From Ancylostoma caninum (Eukaryota; Nematoda; Chromadorea; Rhabditida; Ancylostomatidae), in the NCBI GenBank assembly GCA_037903475.1, contig JBAJFG010000151.1:1-64000 (forward strand): DNA of 64,000 nucleotides, given 5' to 3'. Every line of letters starts with the position of its first letter. The stretch's first letter is position 1. The position numbers and the translations under genes were made by a program. The notes under the pieces were generated by a model that was not told the DNA's origin, searched no databases, and worked only from the letters and a program-made list of their open reading frames with translations. Shown here piece after piece: positions 1 to 10,539 of this stretch.

Positions 1-498
1 CACTAGAGATTCGGTACTGCTTTTCGATCTTTTTCTCCTTCTTTTTCCACTATCCCCTGGTGGGTTCTCGTCAGTTTTTAGGCCACAAGCGATTTTTAAT
101 GCGAAGCACATGTGTTTTTTTTGTGCTCCAGCTCTGCGTACTTTTAGGCATCAGGAATCTTCAAACTGTTTTGGGACTAATTTCATTTATCACTACTTGC
201 CGGAAGCTGTCTCCCAAGAGAGCGGAGGAAGGACAAGTATTCGAGGGACAGCAACCATGTCTCGTGGTGTCACCAATCACCAGCACATGTTGTATAAATA
301 TTAGGGTACACCAAGGTCAGTCAAGATACTTGTTCGTCAAATATTCCCGGCTGTTTTTTTTAAAGTTACGTCTCTAGCTCTTTGATTAAGGTTCATTCAC
401 AGTTGTGGTAGTCCCGCAACTTCCTACTAAGCACATTTCACGGAAAAATTGAACTTTTCCGAGCAAGGCGGGGCCATTCTACCCACCTGTCTCACTGC

Positions 499-732
499 AT
501 GCTGCTTTTCCTATGTCTGAAATGTATGAAAGGGGTGCCAACAGATCAATTAACCGAAATTTATGAAAAGTTGAAATATTGTTCAGATCTAGATGATTTC
601 ATAGAATCCTTTAATGGAATTTATCCTGGAAGCCAAATTCAGTTGCACTGGGAAAGACGCCACATAACAATTCACAGAGGAGCCCGCAGCAGATGTGGAA
701 AACGGGCTCGAGATCAGCGTCACAAGCTGTGA
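499..732 (+). other. Exon-like ORF, unrecognised (weak)
   Basis: The frame translates to a 77-residue peptide containing CLKCMKGVPTDQLTEIYEKL followed by a second CxxLDDF-like stretch. The alternation of charged residues and spaced cysteines looks more like an exon of a small secreted nematode protein than like noise. There is no clear partner exon, signal peptide or conserved family motif, so this is only a candidate. Confidence 0.2.
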
Positions 733-3004
733 AGGGCAGTATACGCATTCTTGAGATAGTTCAGACCTGGAATATTATTGTCCTGTAGGCTCTGAAACAA
801 ACAGAGAAGGTTTGAGGGAACACACGCACACGATGATATTCTCTTTTATTGTTCAGCGAAAACGTCCCATGAAGACTCATGGTTTTAAAAGTGGTGTTCC
901 TTCCTCCATCAATTCCAACTAGTATTGCCACAGAGCAACTTCTGAAGAAACGATATTCTGCAGCTTAACACTGCCATAAATATCTCAGTGGCCTCATCAC
1001 ATATGAAGGACAGCTACTGTCACCTTGAATTGATGCAAAAAGCAATTTGCATTACTGAGAAATGGGGACAAGGAAAATTCACTACGGCCATGAGATGAGG
1101 GACAGGTTAGTTACCAAAAAGAAAAACAGGGAAAGGAGGTTTTTTTCTGACAGAATAAGCCGTTGCCTTTCATGGAGGAGTCCAAAGGAGCTCGGAAAGC
1201 ACTAAACGAAAGATGTATGGCCATTTGTGGAAATACCCATCCCCTTGTCTTATTGGTGAATTAATAACCAATAAGTTGACCAGAAGAAAACCTGTCTTAA
1301 TTAGAATAACAACTATGTACTGACTCGAGATTCTCCGCCAGTTTTGGAGCTGGTTTTTTGTTGTTCTAGTTTTCCAAGCGAGATCTTATTGAATTCCTGA
1401 TCTTATTTAAATTCGCATAAATGATTTCACTTTTATTACTAAATATAGAGTTGTTTCTCCTCCAGTAGAGATATACAGGGGTGCAATGTCGAATGAACTG
1501 GGTCTACCAGAATTCACACGAAGGAATATCGACACCGCTCCACTTAACTACCATTTACAGAAAAAAATAATAGTAAACAATGGGACTTCCGTAATGCCTC
1601 ATCTCAGGACAGTTTTACAGAGTTCCCGCTCCAAAAATTTAGGACAAATAAAACGGCAAAATCATAAAACTTCAGGAACAACGTCGTCAAACAATAAGAG
1701 TGAATGAAGCAACATCTGACAATGAAATACGTTTGTTTTCGCAGCAAAGGAGTAAGATGGATGGGAAATGACAAAGTGGCCACCTGGCCAGGGTGAGTTG
1801 TGTGTATAAACAACATCCAAGAACATTTGATGCTTTTCATAGCATCGAAGTTGCAAAAACATAGTGATAAAGGCAAGACAAAGAGAAGTAATGAATTTTC
1901 AGCGAGCCTTTGGGTTTTACTGAGCGTATACGAAATATGTAAATATTAGTAAAGTGTGGAGTTCTGTAGTAGAAAATGAAAACAGAACAGCCAAACTGTA
2001 ATAAGAAGCAGCAGAATGGAAGAAGTGGAAATAACTTTTACAAGGACGTAATAAACTAGTCCGTCATGAGATTTCTCCGTGTCTCGAATTACTGCTTAGG
2101 CTTTCACACTTATGTATGAATTTATATACCCATTTCTCCCGAAATTTCGTGTGCCTTCTCTTATCTTCATGAAATTCTCATTGGTATCCTAGTGACACAC
2201 AGTATTAATTTACAAATACATGCATAAATTCAGACATGAGTAGACTTTTTAGGGATTATCGTGAAATGAATTCAGATGCTACGTCAAAAAACGGATAGCA
2301 AGCGTTTGAGATAACTCGGTTTTTGCTATGAAGGAATTCTACTTTTATTTTCTTACAGTAAGTGCATCAAATTCTAAGAAAACTACCGCATATATCAAGT
2401 TCTCTGTCCCTGGGAAACTCCTCGAACCTTTCGATGAATTTCAACGAGGTTCTAATGCAGTTCTCAGAATTTACGTCATTATGCCTAGAATCCTTGTCTG
2501 TTGGACGTTGCTCCAGTAGACTATCGTCTCACTCTTTACAGTTAATGGCAGCAATCACGAAAATCCTCGTGCCGGAGATCTTGTCTCATGCCGAGGTTTT
2601 CAGGTTATTTTGATGAAGTGGCCGACCCAATGGTTGGAAACAGATATCTGCTGTAACCGTCTGTATGGAAATCAGTTTGTCAATCAGACCACTCCTCCAC
2701 TCCTTTCATGTTTTTCCATGAAGACGTCTTCTTCAGTACGTGGGTAACACTGTTTGAAGCAAGATGGTGCCGCTCTCTTTCGCTGCGCAGCAACGAATTT
2801 TTGCAGATGTTTTTGTAATATGCCGCTCTCTTATATTTATATTAAACCTGTATTCAAAAGCTTGTTAATCAAGGTAATTTATAAGAGATTTCCCTTGATG
2901 GTCTCCACCACAGTTCCTCGAATCCACTTGGAAGCCTTTCAAAAATTGCGTTTTGCCGATCGAAGTCATGTACTTATAGATGATCAAAGAATTGCTTTTT
3001 GATA

Positions 3005-3460
3005 TAGTCTGTTCCGTTTACGGACATCTAATACCCAACCTCATCCCTGGCCAATCGCGGCGGGCGCGCGGAGTGGTCCTTCCTAGGATTTTCTATATGG
3101 CAACAACGTTGAAAGACACTCTGTTTGCTCAAATGAACGGTTTCATGTCCTGACAGAGTCTCAAAAGTGTTCTATGTATATCCTGAAAGTGTGAAGGAAT
3201 TTTAATCCTATGCCGATCAATTTGCTGAAGGAACGTTAGGCCTCCAGCAGGCAAGCTAGCGATGCACCAGAGAGTCCACAGAAGATCTCAACCAGAACTC
3301 TTTCTTCTGCAGGTTTTCTGGTGCAATCGATCTTCGCGGGCCTTCTGGAAGTTTCACACGTGTCGGAATGGACTTCTGTGATCAAATATTTTGTAATCGT
3401 CACTTATTCGCTTGATGATTGTGTGAGGCAGGCGCCGCCCCGCAACAAGTTGGGTATTAG
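3005..3460. repeat. Dispersed repeat R1, copy 1
   Basis: This stretch, starting near CGGACATCTAATACCCAACC and running through TTGCTGAAGGAACG to the ATCAAATATTTTG area, aligns collinearly with 29065-29460, with many substitutions and small indels. The shared length is about 400 bp in the same orientation. No coding capacity was recognised. Probably an old transposon fragment. Confidence 0.6.
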
Positions 3461-4086
3461 ATGTCCCGCAACCAGTCTGTTCCAACAGCGACGATAGTTG
3501 AGTAACCGTGCGGACAGCCTGCTTTTCTCTCATTCCTCTCCAACTGCTGCACACTTTCCTGCGTTCTTTATCTCTCTGCTCTCTTCCCAACTATTTTCGG
3601 TGGTGGAACGCACTATATACATACTTAAGACTATTGAGCGTATGTCCTCAAGAAGACTTGATAGAGATGAAGAAAGGTGCGCGCATTTATTCTCTACACC
3701 CTAATAGCATATCTACTTCCGGAAACCTTGTAGCCTTTAATCATTTTACTGCAGAAAGTGTAGTGGCTATTTGGGGCCTTCCGCTGTGTGCCGGCTTTTT
3801 TTGCCGTTTATGAACTCGCCCCGAATTTCAGTTATGACGTCGCAATGGATTGCGTTAGAATCCAAAAATGTGAGAAAAGTGACGTCATGACCTTTCTACA
3901 CGGATCAATGTACATACTCCTAAATGAGTCCCCGAAGAGGGTTAAGCTGACCTTTGCTAGGGTTATGAGTAAAATCTGAACTCGTCTTACTAGCGATCCT
4001 CTGCATGTGTTCTCAGCGTTCTTCCTCAAAAGAAAATTTTTAAAAAATCACAATTTATCACAGAGGTAATACACGTACATAAATCG

Positions 4087-7000
4087 TTACGATATAATGC
4101 CAAGTGCTTGTTGAGTCCCGTATACGTATTGCAACCGCTTGTGCACATTTTCCATTAGTTTCGAGGCGAACCTTCCTGGGTAATCTGTCCATGAGAAGTT
4201 TCCCATTTTCTCCACGCTTTTCAGCCATGTTTTGCCCCAATCACCAGCCACAACGTCGCGATAGTGTCTATACTACTTGTTCATACGAGGTCCTTCCAAG
4301 GATCTGTGTGAGGACTCACCTCACTACTCCTTCATCAGGTTTCATGGCGTACTGCCAATAGCCGTCAAAGAATTTGGTAACGGTGTGGACACTCATTATT
4401 AAGACCTAAAGAATGAGCTATGTAATACAACGAAAGAGGAGCCCGCGACCTACCTGGCCGATGTCTCCTGCTCGGAGTTAACGACTTCAATAAAAATTCT
4501 ACCAAATGGATAAGAACGCCACCTTTTCCGGATCGACAATACACTTTGTCGTGTGACCTGATGGACCAACATGGGAAGTGTTGTGATATCGGCGTGTTGG
4601 CATCCAGAGGCTCAGCTTAACAACTTTCGATTTCATTCCGATTTCAACAGGAAGTCAAGAGCCAAAGGAAGCTATGCTACCGAGAAGCACACTATTCAAA
4701 TTGTAATCTCGGTAGAAAAAAACCGTTTACCAATTTTCCATTACCTGATTGGCACCAATGTAGCGACTTGGAGTTGTCTCATTTTTTAGAATCCATCTTT
4801 GTCTGAACTGGACGCTGCCAATTTGTGGACTGGATTGGGAGACGTTCCTTAAAATCGAAAAACTTCCCAAATGTGGAAGAAAATTTCTAGGCGACATCAG
4901 TTAACCACAAGACAAGAGAATTGAACAGTCTCAGTAGCCTTCTGCGATTTAAGCACCTGCCTCATGGTTGAGGTACGCTGTGGTCATTATTTTCCAGAGA
5001 GAAATATTTCCATATTTCTAGAAACTACCTTAGGTAGTCGTAGATCGTTCCGTCTACATCAGTCAGTGTTAGCCGCTCATCCAGATCTATGAAAGCTATC
5101 CAGCGTGAGTGGCGGCGAGCTCGGAGCAGGCAGTCCTGAAAAATAAGCTCACCTTTGGTCTCTGAGAGGAGCGTTACGGTATGTATTAAGATGTCGAACT
5201 GTGAATAAAAGGGCATGCATAGGACGAATTTTGTCATAAAAAATGAACAAGCAACTCATCCTTATTCTGACTTTAACTCAATTTTTTGGACAACTTATAT
5301 GCCTAGGAGGAAATTATTGACAAAACTGATACAACCACGTATAGGATCCATAGCTCTTTCCTTTTCATTTTGAATTTTTCAGCCCACGAGAAGTTGAAAG
5401 AGATCAAAAGTTTGCTCGACATCTGCAATTCCGGTTCAGTTACCCAAGTTTTAAAAAACCAATTCTTTCGTGGATGTGGCCGAGTGGCAGAGCTACTATT
5501 CTCTAAACGTCCAACAAGAAGTGAGGTGCGACTCCACTCTTCTCTTACCGTATTCAAAGCCGTATAACACGCTCAATGAACTTTCATAATTTGGATAGCT
5601 CTCTGTACTTGTCCAGGGAAAAATCCAGGAATTTTCAGCAATTCATGTATCCGCAGATACGTATGCTACCATCAAGCGCTATTCCAGCGAGGATCAAAAA
5701 AATTAATGGCACCGTTCCAGTCCATAATCGTTTTTGACAGTCCAGGTGAAAGGAATTTCCAGTAGCTGCTGATCACAACGGTATATGCGATTCCGTGAAA
5801 AAATGACGAAAGCCCCAATTATTGTGGGCGGAGTTATTGCGAAATCGCACGGTTTTTACCTCATGTACTCCTTTCCTCATCACGCACAGAGCGCATTTTT
5901 ATTCCTGTAGAAAACATATGAAGAACTCTCACGAGAAGTATGTTCCCTCCGAAAGTGAGCTCCCGGGAATGAATTATTAAGACAATGTCTTGGCCCCGCC
6001 CTTCTGCTCCGCCCACAGGCTCCTCCAGAGCTGGGGCTCAAAAACGGGCTTACTCGGCAGTTTTGCACGGAATGGCTAAACCATTGTGTTAACGATTTTG
6101 AGGTGAGACGATGCCCCTAAAATACTTATTTGTTGACAATTTCATTGAGGTAAAGGCAAGCAGCGCGTATTCATGTCTGTTATATCCTTGTTGCCTTTTT
6201 TACAGTTCTTAATGCCTTTTCTAGGCATTCTTTTGTTTTGCTTTTGACAGGAAAAAAACTCTAAGAAACAAACCTGCAACTGGACTGACTGCCATCTATC
6301 ATCATTCCTCTTGAAGCGGTCGTGTAGAACGACTGTTTCCGCCTCTCCAGTTCGAACGTAATCATCAAGTAGTATTCGACTGTATTCATCGATGTATTTG
6401 GAGTACACATAGAAGTATGAAGCGCCCTAAATGTGGCTATTTCCTTCCACAGGAGCACAGGAAACGCTATAATTTTCAAATTTTGTATGGCTTGGGATGC
6501 AGCCTTTCCTCCATTGTTATTGGTAATTTCCAAGATTGAGCATAATTCTCGTTTTACCTGCAGCTTGTAGTGCTCGATGAGCTCCGCTAATAGAAGCCAC
6601 TTGGATTCGTTGCCATAGATAGGAGCCACACAAACGGAGAAAAAATGTCTGTGCTCTAAAATTTTTCACATCAAAAGAATTAAAAAAATATCCAGAGGGT
6701 CGAGAAAGAAGAACAAATGGTACCTCTCTGTGTTCTGTCGATGATCGGCACAGGAAACTCGTATTCGTCAGCGGGGGAGTCTGTCAGTGACATGAACGCA
6801 GCACCCTCTCGTCGAAGACAATGTACGTTGTATTCAGGGAATACGACACTGTTGAATGGATCACCGAGTTCACTTCCAGATTTGTCAAAGTAGCGGCAAT
6901 AAATGACATCTCTGTAAAGGTTGGTGTATACATGTTCCCGGTTTAGTGAGATTTGGTTCTGAATGGACATTTATTCCCAGAGAAATTCACCAAAAAATAC

Positions 7001-10000
7001 TACGGCATCAATGAAATCTAGCGGACCACAAGCTCCACTCACTCAGAAATCCATCAAAAATTGAAGCCTTCATTAGAAGTACACTTCATTTATCGCATAC
7101 TGTCTTTTTCTTCTGTATAACTCCATGTGTTGATCTCCATACAATGTATTAGGTTGGTGCAAAAATAATGCGCGTTTTTCGTTGCTTCACCTTCGGTGCA
7201 GAAAACTTCCTGTGTTTCTTATCATCGGCTTGACAAGTTGCAATGCTTTTGTAGCAAATTTCATGGCCTTTTCAAATATCTTATGCATTTTGGGCGAAAT
7301 TCATATTTTTGGTGAATTTTTATTTGTAGAACGAAAGTTGCCAAAACAAGTTTTTTGCCAAACTCACTTCAATGAGCTAAAAGTCGCCGGCAACGCAGCA
7401 GGAACCGTTCGAAATACCACCGTAGTTTTGGCGAAGGGAGTGTGAGCGAATGCATTCCGAAGAGCTGCTTCCGGATTTTTCGGCTTGGCATTACTTGCTT
7501 CGAAAGTAAGTAATGTCGCATAGGTCTTCCTGGGGTTCGCAATCCCCAACTGAAGAAAATTATCAAAGAGCACCCATTCGAAACAACATATTTGGTTTCG
7601 CAGAACCTCGCCAGTGATTGTTGTCAGACCATCTCTCCTTTCGGTAAAAATGGGTGGGTGAAAAACTCGACGAGTCGATGTCGCGTATACTGAACGTGTA
7701 CCACATTGATCCTCATTGAGAGGTCTGCTTCGCGCATCTGTAGTGAAAGAATTGCGACCAAACAGTCGGTCGCTTAGTAATTAAATATGAAATATAGACC
7801 CTCTTCGGCAAAATGAAGTGCCTTGACCAACAGCTGGACGAGAATGATGCACTGAAACATACCCAGAAGCCAAAGCAACACAAAAAAAAGGTCAAGGCGA
7901 CTTTGTGGTGACCTCCTGCAAAAATCGCTCACTGCAGCTCATTCATTCTTCCTAATCTGGTAAGTACTTCTAAGATGTAAACAAAATAAATTAGAAACTT
8001 CACTGTGTGACCCTAGCGTTGCTCAATAAAATAGATTCTTCACTCCTACTCGGCACCGTCCAGGCACACCCTGCACGACACATTCTTCATAGGTTGGAGC
8101 AATTGAGCTAAGAAGCTCGGACTCCTACATCATAATCAGCAAACTTCTCGCTCTCCGACTACCACTTCCCCAAGATCCTGGACGACTTCTTCCTGGAGAA
8201 TTTTCTCGAAGACTAAGGTGATGCCAAAACTGCCCTCCCGAAGTTAGTCGATTCTAGAAGGTTCTATCAGAAATGCACGGTAGTCGGAGAACATCTATCT
8301 TATTGCTGGAGATTTGCGGATTACAAAAGTTTTAAGCATTATGAAAAAGATCGATATTGAAAGGAGTTATGAGGTTCGGAATCAAAGGCATGAAAACGCG
8401 CATTATTTTTGCACCAACCTAATATCATAGAATAAATATATGAATAATTTGAAATTTGGCAATACCAGGAACAAATGAGTAAGTGGAGAGATGTCGTTTT
8501 CGTTAATCCAACAAAAAACACCTGAATCCGAATCAAAACTTTTTTCCATTTTTTCCACCATAGAAACATTATGTTAACGGAAAACATCGATGCCTTTGCG
8601 GGTGACTACATAGATATATAGCACGGGTAATATTGACCTATTAATTCAATTAACAAAACCATTAAGCACTCACCCAAATTTATCTCGCGATGTCATCAAC
8701 ACATTCACCTGTTCAGGATACTCGTAAGCAGCAACAAGCGATATATTCATTTTGGGGCCACCCTTCAATAATACTCGTTGAGACAACGAAAGTACAATAC
8801 CAGCAGCCTACACAATGACTGGTAATAAAAACTGTTGACGTAAGCTTCATCCATACATAATTTGTGCGTATTTGTGCCAGATGCACTTAAAAACACATTG
8901 TTTAAACAAGCGCAAGACGGACGACATGTACATCTGCCCTTCGTGAGTGCCGCACTTTTCACGCACGCAGCCTCGAGTCTCACACAGTAATACCGTAGAG
9001 ATGCTTACCCTTTTGCCAATTCCTGCCGCTATCAGCTTATCGTACCAATCTTGTTGAGGTATGCTATGGGTTGTTCTGTTCAGATCCGAGTTTTTCAGTG
9101 GCTGTGCAGGTGGACAAACCACCTTATTTGAGATCACTGAAATATCGAAAGAAATAAAGGCAAAAAACAATAATGAAATTTCTGTCTACAAGTCAAAATG
9201 CAGCTTTTGTATCAAAACCTATTTTTATTTTGGATGTTCTAAGTCACTCTTTCTTTCGTGGTGGGTTATCGTGACTTTATTATCTTTTACAGCATAAACG
9301 GAGCAAATTATATTAGTTTTCGGATATATTCTGACCAACAACGGTCAGCGCAAGTATTTTGACCTGTATACGGTATGCTGCGTGATTTTCACCTATCGAA
9401 GAGAGCAAGACCACTTGGCCAACGGTGTCGTCATGACCAGCTCCAATTAGTAGTGTAGCGCTCCGCCCAATCGCTCCGCGAAATGCTTATCTTTCAAACG
9501 GTTTTTTCTCCATTATTTTTTTGCCTGCTTGCCTGATTGGAGTTACGGATGAGCACGCATGCGAATACGATGTGATTTATTCAGATATGCGTCTGCCATT
9601 TAAGCACCCGTGCTCGTGCTAATGCTTATATGAGAAGAAAAAAGCACTTCATGGACTTGAGGCAAGGTCCTGGTAGTGTAGAGGAAGAGAAAGTTATGCC
9701 ATTTTGTTATTATGAAAGGAATCGTTGAGAATTAGGCTATGCGGAACTGAGGGCGATATTTCCTACGCATAGGACTATTTCTAGGCTAAAAAGAAGATCT
9801 CAAGATCACTCACTAAGATCACTCACTTCTGGTCAGCTACTACGCATTTTAAAGAGTATTCAATCAATGTCCTACCTCATGCTGCTTCGAGGGTTTCTTC
9901 AGTACGCTCTGCTCATTTTTGTTTTAACCCTATAATTCTAACATGTCACAATGTTTCGGTGGTGTCACTATTTATTTTTTATCTCTGCTACTTTAAGTTG

Positions 10001-10539
10001 TCATGCTATTGTTAGTTGTTTTCTTCACAAGCATAGGTTTAAAAATATGTAAATATAAAAAAATAAAAAACAATCTAGCCCCATTAAAATGAAAAATACG
10101 AAAAATTCAACCATAATTAACCTCATATATAATATACTGAACAGCATTAAAAGCCATTGAACCATCAGCCGTATAATAAAAAGCTAAAAAAGTACCTGTC
10201 AAAATTTGAAAAACTAAAACCATCCCTAATATACTACCAAAATTTCAACCAATAGTTAAACTCTACTTATAGTATATATGTATATATACATATATTACAG
10301 ATGCGCTGTACATTAGTAGTTGACGAAAGTAGCGACAGAGAGGGGCACGGCATTTTATTCCAAGCAGTACTCATTAAACAAAGCGAAAATTTCAACTCAC
10401 CCGGCTTGCAATCACATCGCCGCAATACAATTGGAACATTGCTGGTTATCGTAGCGAAATCAAACTCGAATATATAGACCAGTAATAACAGAATCAATAT
10501 GAGAAGAACAACAGTGGCTGCTGTATTCGAGGCGCTCAT
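4087..10539 (-). CDS. GT92 glycosyltransferase, paralog A (454 aa, 11 exons)
   Basis: Predicted Golgi type II membrane glycosyltransferase of family GT92 (DUF23). Exons in transcript order: 10539-10401, 9136-9009, 8762-8674, 6911-6724, 6655-6558, 6426-6274, 5135-5029, 4847-4745, 4615-4523, 4405-4320, 4267-4087. They total 1365 nt with no internal stop. Exon 1 gives a short N-terminus and a transmembrane helix at about residues 8-26. The lumenal part carries [51 protein letters not shown] and KYIDEYSR, then FIDLDER with D282-x-D284 as the likely metal/nucleotide-sugar site, [18 protein letters not shown], and HYRDV near the end. Exon 2 (128 nt) and exon 8 (103 nt) are longer than in B-D, and the C-terminus (YVYGTQQ plus six residues) differs. 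Intron 1 holds a NUMT, intron 3 a mariner, and intron 6 is 1138 nt. Family assignment is firm; the substrate is unknown. The start is the only Met before the helix, and no acceptor abuts it. Confidence 0.88.
5136..6273. other. Expanded intron 6 of paralog A with an inserted segment
   Basis: The same intron is 57, 56, 53 and 69 nt in B, C, D and E but 1138 nt here, so about 1.1 kb was gained. The gained DNA contains an exon-like ORF on the opposite strand (5383-5525) and a GC-rich block near 5990-6045. I could not see terminal inverted repeats or a clear target-site duplication. Confidence 0.6.
5383..5525 (+). other. Exon-like ORF on the plus strand inside paralog A intron 6
   Basis: The stretch is preceded by TGAATTTTTCAG and followed by GTGAG|GTGCG, so it looks like an internal exon on the strand opposite gene A. 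It reads [18 protein letters not shown] followed by about 30 more open residues ending RPTRSE. I do not recognise the family. It may be a captured gene fragment or a nested gene exon. Confidence 0.3.
7149..8422 (+). mobile_element. Decayed mariner element (Hsmar1/bandit-like), intron 3 of paralog A
   Basis: The element is 1274 bp, with 30-bp perfect terminal inverted repeats beginning TTAGGTTGGTGCAAAAATAA, and is flanked by TA on both sides (7147-7148, 8423-8424). Between the TIRs, plus-strand frames show pieces of a mariner transposase: [58 protein letters not shown] (the PKLHQKKVM region) and an SDYHF block near the end. Several frameshifts and stops interrupt it, so it cannot make a full transposase. 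TIR and length fit the Hsmar1-related group that includes the hookworm element bandit; the family assignment is from memory of those motifs. Confidence 0.88.
10038..10259 (-). pseudogene. Nuclear copy of a mitochondrial cytochrome b fragment (NUMT), intron 1 of paralog A
   Basis: On the minus strand 74 codons read without interruption in the invertebrate mitochondrial code (TGA = Trp, AGA = Ser). They include [20 protein letters not shown], then [33 protein letters not shown] and LYLHIFK, which is the N-terminal part of nematode cytochrome b. With the nuclear code two TGA stops appear. Sequence on either side does not continue the gene. It sits between exons 1 and 2 of paralog A and has no role there that I can see. 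Confidence 0.9.

Larger units (their letters stand above)
1..4086. other. Region downstream of paralog A; no convincing gene
   Basis: AT-rich DNA with only short, unsupported ORFs in both directions. It contains one copy of a dispersed repeat (3005-3460) and one possible exon-like stretch near 499-732, both listed separately. No further GT92 exon was found here. Confidence 0.6.

Noticed and set aside
5433..5454. Resemblance to the nematode SL1 spliced leader (GGTTCAGTTACCCAAGTTTT)
   Set aside because: About four mismatches, no splice donor after the 22nd base and no SL RNA-like downstream structure. The stretch also reads through as part of an exon-like ORF.
5470..5545. tRNA-like box pair (TGGCCGAGTGG and GGTGCGACTCC at tRNA-like spacing)
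   Set aside because: The acceptor, D and T stems do not pair convincingly. At most a chance match or a very decayed tRNA-derived sequence.
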